Shown: in pieces, positions 1 through 10,600 of the stretch
Layout: the number at the start of each line of letters is the position of its first letter
Position numbering within the stretch: position 1 is the first letter of the stretch
IMG/VR virus record: IMGVR_UViG_3300044972_000535
Coordinates: 1-56,140 of that record
Source of the DNA: a virus
Direction: 5' to 3' (one strand)
DNA: 56,140 nucleotides
Translations under genes and position numbers: made by a program
Notes under the pieces: generated by a model
Databases searched by the model: none
Told to the model about the DNA's origin: nothing
The model's input: only the letters and a program-made list of their open reading frames with translations

Positions 1-262
1 AGTATCTGCAATAGCGCCGACTCTTGCTGCTGCTGCTGCTCCCACTACCGCAGCCACCACTATCGGCGCGGCTGCTCTGCCAACGGCAACTGCGGCTCTT
101 GGAACAGGAACGACAGTTGCTGCCGCCCCCGTGGCAGCGGCTGCTGCCAGTACTGGCGCTGCGGCTACCGGCACGATGGCAGCGATTGGGGCAATTGCTA
201 CGCCGCTTCTCATTGGCGTTGGTGCGGCACTGCTGCTCGACAGCATCTTCGACATTTTCTGA
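1..262 (+). CDS. Ala-rich internal virion protein, C-terminal fragment (left-end copy)
   Basis: The reading frame is open from base 2 and stops with TGA at 260-262. It encodes the C-terminal part of the protein seen complete at 55529-56056: an Ala/Thr-rich tract, then a hydrophobic tail ending LLLDSIFDIF. It is truncated only because the window starts here. Its repeat tract is 14 codons shorter than the other copy. A role as a small internal or ejection protein is inferred from position directly before the large internal proteins. Confidence 0.8.
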   Translation, partial: VSAIAPTLAAAAAPTTAATTIGAAALPTATAALGTGTTVAAAPVAAAAASTGAAATGTMAAIGAIATPLLIGVGAALLLDSIFDIF

Positions 263-350
263 GGAACACCCAATGGCGCTTCAATACATCGATCCATTTG
301 AGGGTTTCACCGGAGGCCTGAAGCTTGGCCTAGACACCATCAAGGGGTTC
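1..350. repeat. left copy of the contig-end overlap
   Basis: Bases 9-350 match the right end of the window from 55761 to 56140. The match covers the C-terminal half of the Ala-rich internal protein and the start of the next gene. The copies are not identical: this one lacks 42 bp (14 codons) of the Ala/Thr/Gly repeat and has several point changes, for example Val for Ala near the C-terminus. I read this as a circular or circularly permuted genome assembled with an imperfect overlap, not as a true direct terminal repeat. Confidence 0.9.
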
Positions 351-1628
351 CGCGACGAGAAGCGCCAGGACGAAGATCGCGCCTTCAACAAGCAGATGGC
401 TATCGAAGCCAATGACCGTGCAAAGGCAATGCAGTCGCTTGCCACGGCTGAGGGCGCTCGCAGTCAAGGCACGTACGACTACAACGTAACGCAGCGGCCA
501 AGGCAGGAGAAGGCTGCGGATGCCACTCTTCAAGGCATTACTCTCGAGAACGATGGCAGGCGAATCGCGAACACGAATGCGCCAATTCTCCTGGCGGACA
601 CGCTCAAGACTTCAGCGTCTACCCGCGCCGGCAATGCCGCTCAGATTAGGCAGGGGGACGCAAGAATCGCGCTTGAGCGTCAACAGCAGAACCGTCTCGA
701 TCTTGAGCAGGAAGACACGGCGGCTTTCAGGGCGTTCTCTCAGTACGTTGACCGGCCAAACCCCGCGTTGATTCAGAACAATCCACGCATAGCGTCCTCG
801 ATTCTAAAGCTGACTGGCGCGGCTGTCGGAGCGCCGAAGCTTCTTGATGCAGTGCAAAACCCGTTTGGTGCATGGCGCAACAACTCGGATGATCGCCGCA
901 CGGTTCTCAGCTACGCCAACATCAATCGCAGCGATGCCGCAAGGCGACTTGGCTTGGATGCAGGAACTACGGCTGCCATTGACCTGCGGCCATCTAAAGG
1001 GCGTGAAGGTATCGCAGAGGTGACGTTCGTTGGGTACGACCCCAAGTTGAAGCAGATCGTCCAGCGCACTGCGCCATACCACGCCGAGAAGCTGTTCGAC
1101 AAAAGCGTCGTTGTTGGCAACACGTTCAATCGCATCCGCAACGATCCGAAAGCGCGGGCTGCCGCTGTAAGTGGATACGCATACTCAGACCCGCAGCAGT
1201 TTCAGAAGACGGTCAAGTACGAAATCGACCGCCGCAAGAGCATGGTCAAGGGTATGCAGGATGGCACTTATGAAGCTACTCCGAACACCCCGTCAGTCCA
1301 GGTGCTGATGTCTGAAATCCAGAAGCTAGAACAGGGTGACCAGGCAATGACTGAGCGCGCTGTCTTCCAACGCATGGGCGGTATCGGCGCGGAAAATAAC
1401 TTGAACCAGATGTACCTGGCCCTTGATCGCGTGATGGATGCAAAGGGATTTGATGAAAAGCAGGCAGTTGATTACATCAACAAGACGCTTGGTTTGGCGA
1501 TGGGCAACAACGCGGCCTTCAACGAACTGATGACTGGCGCTGGCATTAACACGTCTGGTGTTAAGGGTGCAGGCAAAGACCCGGCTGCCCGTGCATCTCA
1601 AATTTTGCAGGCACTATCCCGTCTTTAA
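273..1628 (+). CDS. putative internal virion (ejection) protein, 451 aa
   Basis: The start is ATG 273, 10 nt after the preceding stop, with GAGGAA just upstream; the frame is open further upstream but that stretch overlaps the previous gene. The protein opens MALQYIDPFEGF and is hydrophilic and mostly helical, with a Gln/Arg/Ala-rich N-terminal half (about 25-190) resembling a coiled coil. I see no catalytic motif, signal peptide or membrane segment. It lies between the small Ala-rich protein and the giant polyvalent protein, where short-tailed phages keep proteins carried in the capsid and injected with DNA. The function is inferred from position only. The first 25 codons are repeated at the right end of the window. 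Confidence 0.75.
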   Translation: MALQYIDPFEGFTGGLKLGLDTIKGFRDEKRQDEDRAFNKQMAIEANDRAKAMQSLATAEGARSQGTYDYNVTQRPRQEKAADATLQGITLENDGRRIANTNAPILLADTLKTSASTRAGNAAQIRQGDARIALERQQQNRLDLEQEDTAAFRAFSQYVDRPNPALIQNNPRIASSILKLTGAAVGAPKLLDAVQNPFGAWRNNSDDRRTVLSYANINRSDAARRLGLDAGTTAAIDLRPSKGREGIAEVTFVGYDPKLKQIVQRTAPYHAEKLFDKSVVVGNTFNRIRNDPKARAAAVSGYAYSDPQQFQKTVKYEIDRRKSMVKGMQDGTYEATPNTPSVQVLMSEIQKLEQGDQAMTERAVFQRMGGIGAENNLNQMYLALDRVMDAKGFDEKQAVDYINKTLGLAMGNNAAFNELMTGAGINTSGVKGAGKDPAARASQILQALSRL

Positions 1629-1672
1629 TGCTACTGACGGCGTAGTAGAAGACCCGCATTTCAGGATGACAG

Positions 1673-4600
1673 ATGGCTAGTAACTACCTTGACGATTGGT
1701 TTGCGAAGTACTCTGGCGGCGGGGAAGGTGGTAGTCAGCCTGCTGCTGCGACTAGCCCTGCCGCAACAAAAATCCAGAGCCAGATTGCACGAATCGATGA
1801 GGTTGCCGCCAAGAGGAAGGCAGGCTTAAAGGACAGCGCCGTCCAGCGTGGCATCAGTGCAGTAAATGATTTCCTCACGCCGTTCAGCGATGGCGACGAA
1901 ATCACGAACAGCATAAATAGTCGCCGTCAGGAACTGCAATCAGAACTGGATACGATCAACCGCCAGGGCGGCGTAAAGAAGAATGAAGGCTTCGTCGATG
2001 ATGTGAAGTCTACCTTTCGCTCTGGCGTTGGGTCGCTCAAGACTGGCACTGCTTACCTCGGCAAGAAGGCCGGACTAGACACGTCCGCACTTCAAGGGAG
2101 CGGTGAGGTTGACCAGGCCGTTGCGCAGGAGTCGTTCTCAGATGAAACCAAGCGCATCCGCGAAGAGGGCGTCTTTGGTGATCAAAAGGGAATTGCAGAT
2201 CGCGCCTATGCCGCCGTTCTCGGTGTAACCGAATCAACGCCAGGACTTCTGGCGACGATACCTATCACGGCTGCTGCCGTAGCCGCTCTTCCAGAGGCGG
2301 CTGCCCTAGCAATCGGCGCTCGCGCTGTTCCAGTTCTGGCATCACGCGCGCCCTGGCTTCTTCGTGCTATCGGGGTGACGGCAGAACAGGCTGCGACAAC
2401 GCAAGGGGCGGTCATTGTTGGCCGGCAGCTGGTCGGCACTTTGGCGGGGACAGTTACTGAAGGCGTTCAGGCGGCTGGCTCTGCTGGTTACGAAACAGAA
2501 GGCCAGATCAAGAGGCAGATCGACGCCAACCCGGAAGCATTTGCACAGAGTGAACTGGGGCGCAGCCTGCTCGAGAAGACGAGCGGCGACCTTGCGAAGG
2601 CGAGGGATATGGCAGCCTCGGATGTGGCCGGCAATGTCGCGCTGACCACTGGCTTTGCCACGTCACTCCTCGCCATACCTGGATCGGCGTTTGAGTCTCG
2701 CATTGTTAGCGGACTCGCCAGGAAAGGCTTCATGAAGGAAGCCGCTTTCGGCGCTGTAGGTGAAGGCCTTCAGGAAGCGCCACAGTCTGGCGCGGAGAAG
2801 CTGATCTCGAACGTCGGTATGCAATCTGTTGGCTCAGAGGTCGGAACATTTGAGGGCGTTGGGCGAGCAGCTGCTGAAGGCGCTGTCGTTGGTGGATTAC
2901 TTGGCGGCGGCGTAGGCACTGTTGGTGGCGCACTGACGCCTTATGAGCGTACGCCTCCGCCACAAGGTAAAGACGATGAACTTGCCGCTGCGCTCGATGC
3001 GGAGCGGGCGGTGGCGGGACAGCCTGACAGGGGTGGCAGGACGCTCGAGTCACCGAACACGCTGATCGACCGCGAGGTGTCGGCTCTCGACGAGCAGATG
3101 GGGACGCTTCGTGTGGGCGGGCTAAACCTGACACCGACGCAGATCATGCAAAGTGCGCGGGCGAACGAACGCGATCCGCGCATCGCCAACATCATGTCTC
3201 AGCCAGTGTCTCCGCAGACAAAGGTAGAGCAGGTTGCGCGCATCCTGAACGCAGAAGACGCATCACGTCTCGAGCCGCAGGTCGTGCAGAAGATCACGCC
3301 TCTAGTCGGCGGTACGAACAAGCTTTCGCAGACACGCGCGGCTATTGAGACTGAACTGTCCAAGGTTGACGAAGCGGTTATCGCGGAGTCGCCGATTCTT
3401 TCTGCGATGGCCCAGGCCGTAGCGAAGGACGAAAAGGGCAAGTACGCAATGGGCGGCAAGCAGGCGGTTGATGCCGTGCGCGGTGCCGTCACCGGGTATC
3501 GTCCAACTGCGCCCCAGGGGCAGACGGTGTTTGTACGCCCTGAACGTGGCGGAGATGGCGGCGTCTCCATGACGCAGGATCAGGTCGCAGAAGAGCGCCA
3601 GCGTGAACGCGAAGCAGGACAGGCATTCGATCTGGCAGACCGCCGTCAGCGGCGGTACGAGAGCCAGACCGGTGTTGGCGGGCAGCGTGAAGACCTGCGC
3701 CCTGGTGCGTCGGAGCCGGAATCGCAAATCTTCCTCGACCCCAAGGCCTATGGCGAGCAGCTTGGCTGGACTCCCGCCACCCTGGTTGCTTCCGAAACGC
3801 CTGGCATGGTCCGTGTCCAGTACGAGTCCACATCCGAAATGGGTGCCGATGGCGCACCCGTCATTATCTCCGACGAGGTTTCTCTCAATGACCTGGTGGG
3901 CCGTGTTGTGCGCGGCAGTCCCCGCCTGACGCAGGAGTTCGCTCGCGACCAGCGTCGCCCACAGGCTGGTGTTGGCACCGGCATGGCCGGACCGCGCAAC
4001 TCTATCGACCGCACCTCGAGCAAGTCTCTGACGACCACGCCGGAACCTGGTCCGCCGATGGTGCGACCTGTCGAGCCGAACTTCCGGTACGAAGGTACAC
4101 GCCCGAACTCAGGGCGTGGGTCGCAGTCTGCCCAGCCGGCGGCGCAGCAGGACACGCTGCCCTCTCCCCAACAGGATGCCGCTCCAACTCCGCAGGACAC
4201 GCTTCCCGCTCCCCAACCGAAGCTTGAAGACAACACTGATCAGCAGGATGGCGGCGAGCAGTATTCAGGTCGTGCGTCCAAGCGCCAGAAGCGGGTCTAC
4301 GGCACACAGGAGAAGGTTGCACCAGCAGCCAAGGAAGCGCAGCCAGCCAGCCTGCCAGCACAAGGAGCCGCGCAGCCAAAACAGGCTGACAATCGCGCCA
4401 CGGATGCACGTGACGCAGACAGCGCAACGCCGGACGAGGCGCGGGCAGCACCAAAGGCTGAACAGGTCGACTACAAGGCCGTCATCCAGGATCGTCTGGA
4501 CAAGCTTGCGGTACGTGGGCGTCAGGGCAAGGTTCTCGCGAACCGTATCCGCAGCCTGATGAAGGACAAGAACCTCACAGCGACGCAGCTGTACCACGCC

Positions 4601-7600
4601 TTCCAGATGGGCGAGGTGATGTCTCGAGTCCTGCCGAAGAATGCCGGCATCGACATCCTCTTTGTCCCTTCATTGACGGCAACAGACGCAACTGCGGCAG
4701 CGAACAGCGCCACCAGGGTGGGTGAGGAAATCCCTGGCAAGGTGCAGATGTATGAGATCAGCCAGAACGGTTTCCGTGGCCTGATCACCATGTCGCTTAG
4801 TGACAGCGTCTTGTCCGTCGCACGTGAGAACGCGGCGCACGAAGCGTTCCATGTGGTCCAGGATATGCTTTTTGCATACGACCGACCCGCGTTCGATCAG
4901 ATCAACCAGTCGTTCTTCGACGGTATGCGGATCGATGATCTGGATGCCAGCATCCTGCGTACCCTCAAGACACTGTCACTCAATGGCCAGACAAGCGTCT
5001 ACGAAAGTCTGAAGTCGGACTTCGGCAACACGCCGTTTGGCAGTTCGTTCGAGGCACAGGCAGTAGCCTTTGGCGCATTGGTGGACGCCAAGGATCGCGG
5101 CAGCCAGATGAAGGGTCTGAAGGCCAGCTTCATCCGCGTTGTGGATATGCTCGCCAACTTCCGCCGTGAATTTAAGAACGGCCTGGACAAGTCTGGTGTT
5201 CAGTCTGTGGCAGAAATCTTCGACGGATACCGTGCAGGCAAGGCGCAAGAGAACCTCACCGAACGCGCCCCTTTGGCCGGCGAAGGTCGCGCGAGCGCAG
5301 AGCAGTACACTGCCCGTGGCGTGTTCCCAGTTCCGCAGCGCCTCTTCGACAAAGTCGGCGTTCCGGAAGAGCAGCGGACCCGTGGCGGAACCTACATCGA
5401 TCCGAAGAACCGCGAGGTTTTCACGGGTCGCACGTTTGGTGACGCCACCATCTCGATCAATCCAGAGACGGGCAGCCCGTCATTCGTGATTGACGATGCG
5501 ACTGAGACAGAGGCGATGACGCCGAAGGATGGGACGACCGTCAGGACGAACCTGTTCAAGCAGAAGGCCGGCTGGAAGTGGGTTGGAGACGACCGCCCTG
5601 CCAAGACAGTGGTGAGCGTCGAAACGCGCGGCAAGCATTTCTATACGCTGGCAACGAAGTTCGACACGCCAGTCACCCTGAAGTCATACCCTGACGCGCC
5701 GTCTGAACCGCGCCTGCGTCCGACGACGTTTGGCGAGATCACGCTTGGCGAACAGATCGGCGAGATCGACGTGCGCGGCAAGCTTCACCCTGTCTATGAA
5801 GGCGTCACCGTCCACGCGAGGGGTGTCCAGTACTCCGCCAGGACCGGCAAGGGCAAGAGCCAGAAGCCTGAATACAAGCATCCGGAGATCGGTGCGCAGA
5901 AGATCAAGGTTCCGCTGCGTGGGACATCCACCATTCCGTTCCTGTACGACAACGGCAAGGACAAGGCGGAGCAGACGCCTGGCAAGTCCATGGCCTTGAA
6001 GGACTCTGTCCAGTTCATCCAGGCGCGCACACGCACCGCTCTCATGAACCGCTTCGGCATTGACCGGATCGTCGGGCCGAACCCGGATACAGACGCATAC
6101 CTGTCCCAGACCATTGCATCGGAAGCGGAGGCCGCAATCCTGAAGGAGCGGGCCACAGGCAATCGCTCCGCGCTCGACTGGTACACAAGCGCAATTGAGA
6201 ACGCTATCGATGAAGCGTCGGCCATCTACCCGATGCTGACCAGCGACAACGCCGCAATGGCCCGGAACAACCAGCTTGGCTTCCGTGGCAAGGAGGACGC
6301 CCGCGTCGCCTTCACCCTCGCACTGTCGATCACCTCGCAGAACATGAAGGTGCGTGACAACGCCAGGGCAACGGTCGAGCAGTTTGACGTGTTCCTCGAG
6401 ACTGGTCGCTTCGATCCTTCGCGCTCCTACGGGACGAAGGCACCGTCGATTTCTGGGAACCTGGCCCTTGCGAACTTCATGCTCGAGCAGGTCTTCGACA
6501 GGAACATTGCCAACTTCGGCTCGTTCCTCAACACCGAGTTCACCGTCTCTGAACTGAACGGCATCGCGAAAGGCATCGCCAAGAAGGGCGGTATGGACAA
6601 GCCTCCGTTCTCCATCAGCGGAGAGCAGGCCTCTGAGATGGTCTACGGTTCAGCAATCTTTGGCCCGAAGATCGGCAACGGCTTCTACCAGAACCTGAAC
6701 CGCAACTTCTCGCCGGTCACGATTGACCTGTGGTTCATGCGCCTGTGGGGTCGCCTGACGGGTACGCTGGTCGGTAACGACGCCGCCATCGCCAAGCAGC
6801 TGCAAGGCCTTCGTGATGCCATCGAAGCCGACAGTCATCCAACCATGAAGGTTCCGGATGGCTATGTCGAAACGGTAAAGAATGCCACCGAAGAAGAGAT
6901 GGTCGGGGTCGCTGTCCAGATGACGGCTGAGTGGGAGCGCCAGTACAAGGCCTTCCAGAAGCAGGGTCTGACATCGAAGGAAATCACTGACCAGAACTTG
7001 AAGCCGGAGTGGGCATACAAGGCGGTTGCCATTGCAGGGCAGCTGAAGCCTAACGATGCGCCGACCAGTGGTGGGCAGCGCAAGTGGATTCGCGATGTTG
7101 TTAAGACATCCGTGGCAATGCTCGCCAAGAATGGCTACAACGTGACGCCCGCAGACCTCCAGGCGCTGGTGTGGTATCCTGAAAAAGACCTGATCAACCT
7201 GTTCAAGGAAGGCAAGCTTGAGGCCAACCTCAATGTGTCATATGACACAGCCTTCAAGGAACTCGCTGCGCGGAGAAACGCAAATGACCAGACAGCCGAC
7301 ACCAATGCAGGAGACGGAACTGGCGACGGCAATGCACGACGCAGCGATGGTGGACGCCGTGCCGACGAAACCCTTGGACAAGCAGACCAAGCTTTGGCTG
7401 CGGGAACAGTTGAAGAAGAAGGGGATAAAGTTCGACGAACCCTCCCTGGACAAAACCGCCAAAGGCTGATCGACCGTGGGGCTATGTACTCTGGCCGCAC
7501 CGGGTCGGCTGAGTTCAAGTCCTGGTTCCGCGACAGCAAGGTCGTCGACACTGACGGCAACCCGCGTGTCGTCTACCACGGCACAACGTCAGAGATATCT

Positions 7601-10600
7601 GAGTTCAAGCCAACGAATGGCGTGAACGGCCAAATCTGGGGTGCGGGTTACTACCTCACGCCTGACGCTAGGTATGCCAGTTCGTTCGCCAAGGACTTCA
7701 CGAAGCCGCGCGCTGATGAGGATACCGGCGGCAACGTGATGCCGCTGTATGCGTCCCTGCAAAACCCCCTGCAAGACGCGCAGGAAATGACCGACATCAA
7801 GCGCGAGGTTGGCAGCAACGGGGCAGCCATCACTGCTGAGGTTAAGCGTCGTGGGTATGACGGCGTCGACATCACTATCGGCGGTCGCCCAATCGTCGTC
7901 GCATTCGAGCCGGCGCAGATCAAGTCCGCCGTCAGCAACAGCGGCAAGTTTGATCCGGAAGATGCTCGCATCCAATACTCGGGTCGGACAGGATCGGCTG
8001 AGTTTAACAGTTGGTTTGGCGACAGCCAGGTTGTCGATAAGAACGGCGACCCCTTGGTCGTTTACCACGGCAGTCCCAACCGTGGCATCGAGGCTTTCGA
8101 TACAACTCGGGTCACGCAGCGCAGCGCAAGAGGTGATCTTGCCGGGGCGTATTTCACATCAGAGCCATTTTCCGCATCCAACTACGCCCGCACTACGGGT
8201 TCAAAGGAGCGTGGGAAGGTCTACTCCACTTATCTCAAGATCGAGAACCCGCTCGACACCACGGATGCCATTCGTCGCTATCTGCGTCGCGGAATGTCGT
8301 TCAACGATGCGAAGCAGAAGGCGCTCGAGGCGCTTACCCCTGAGAATGATGGGGTGATCTTCCGTGGGAACGGGATCAACACGCCTGAGTATGTTGTCTT
8401 CAGTCCGACGCAGATCAAGAGCGCGACGGATAACAACGGGAACTTTGATCCAAACGATGAGCGGATTCGCTACTCCGCTCGCCGTGGTCAGCGGTACACG
8501 GGCGGCGTGTCGCAGTCGATGATGGACAAGGTCGTCTCGAATGAACCGGAACCTGGTGTATTCGGCACCTTCCTAGACAAGATGGTCGGTCGTCGTGGCG
8601 GCGAGTCGCGTCGCCGCGCACTTGTCCGGAACCTGGTCAGCGACAAGGACGGAATGTTCATGCTTGATCGGATGCTCGATGCCGCACAGCGCGGCGTGGA
8701 CATCTCTGACGGTCGCGTTCCGGTTGATGGCTCGAGCGTTGGTCGGGCGATGGAGATGGCGTCTCAGTCATCTGGCGTTGTGCAGGCTGCTCTTGAGTAT
8801 GGCCCGCCAGTATTCGATGGCGATCTGACCACCATTCACCAGGATATCCCAGGCCTGTTCGATATCTTCGCGCCAATTGGCGAGGAGAAGGCTGATGCGT
8901 TTCAGACCTACGCTGTTGCGCGTCGTGAAAAGGAACTGCGCAGCGGTGGCCGCGTTGGCTTTACCACACTAACTGATGAAGAAATCAGCGAGACGTTGAG
9001 TAATGCAGACGCTGAGTTCAAGACGGTCTTCGATAACTACCAGGCCTTCAACCAGGTCGTCCTCGACTACGCTGTTGATACCGGCCTGATGACCAGTGAA
9101 CTTGGCGACAAGCTGAAGTCAATGGACTACATCCCGTACTACCGCGCTCTTGAACTCGACAGCGGGGAACTCGATGTTCTTGGCCCGAACATGGGCGAGG
9201 CCTTGAATAACCCGAAGTCGGCACTGGACTTGCGGCTGAAGGGTGGAGACACCGGACTCGGCAATCTGTACGAGAACTTGATCCGCAACACGCAGTCGAT
9301 CCTGTCTGCGGCGCGAAAGAACCTGGCTCTTCAGGAGGCAGCTGACGCTATCGATGCCCTGAACACTGCCGGCGTGACAGGTCTAGGCTTCAAGGTTCGT
9401 GAGCCGAAGGGTGAGGGTGTCATGCGCCTTCGCGTTGATGGCAAGCCTGCCTACTACAAGATCGAAGACCTCGCTGTCTGGACGGCGATTGCGTCCCTTG
9501 GGCCACAGTCTCGCAATATGTTCGTCGAGGTCGGCTCAAAGCTGGCTGGCGTTCTGCGCTCTGGCATCACGCTATCGCCCTCATTCATGCTGCGCAACCT
9601 GTATCGCGGAAAGATTAGCGCGTTCGTCACTACCGACGCCAAGCTTGGCATAGGTATCGACAGCTTCAAGGGCGCAAAGGATGCGTTCCAGGGCGGTGAG
9701 GCAACGCGGATCATCAAGGTCAACAGCGGCATGGGTGGCTACACGTACGGCATGGGCGAGCGAGACTTTGCCAACGAAATCCGCCGCCGGTATCGCCGTG
9801 ATGAAGGCGGTGGTTACGGCTTTATCCGCGACTGGGGTGACCGCTTCAAGGGTGTCTTGGTCGGCCTGGAGAAGATCGGCGAAGCTTCGGAATTTGCCGA
9901 ACGTGTGAAGCTGTACAAAGACCTGGTTGCCAAGGGCGTGACTGAAAAGTCTGCCGCGTATGAGGCGATGAACCTCACGAACTTTGGCCGCAAGGGTGCT
10001 GGTGAGGGATATATCGGGTACGTAGCAAGCGGCCTCGTCCCGATGATTCCGTTCTTGAACGCCCGCATCCAGGGTCTGTACCGTATCGCTGAGAACCAGC
10101 AAAACGAGCCAACGATCATGGGTCTTCGCCAGCAGGTGATGATCCGTGGCCTGCTGCTCACTGCCGCCTCCACGCTTCTGTATGCACTGGCGGCGGACGA
10201 TGACCGGTGGGATGAGGAGTCCACCGAGAACAAGATGCTCAACGACATCATCTACGTGGGAGACAAGACCATCCGTCTGCCCCGCGCCTTTGAAGTCGGA
10301 ACGCTTTTTGCCTCCATGCCTATCGCCTTCATGGACTACGTGCGGGATAACGATGGGCAGGAACTTGGTCGGAAGGTGAGGTTTGCCTTCATGAGTACGT
10401 TCGCCCTTAACCCAGTCCCGCAGATGTTCCTGCCTGGGATAGGGGCAGCCGCCAACCTCAACTGGTTCACCCAGCGGCCAATCGACAACATGGCCGACCA
10501 GAACCTCCCGGAAGCTATGCGCTTTGATGGCAATACCAGCGAAATAGCCAAGGGCATTGGCAAGCTGGCGGACGTATCACCGAAGCGCGTGGACTACGTG

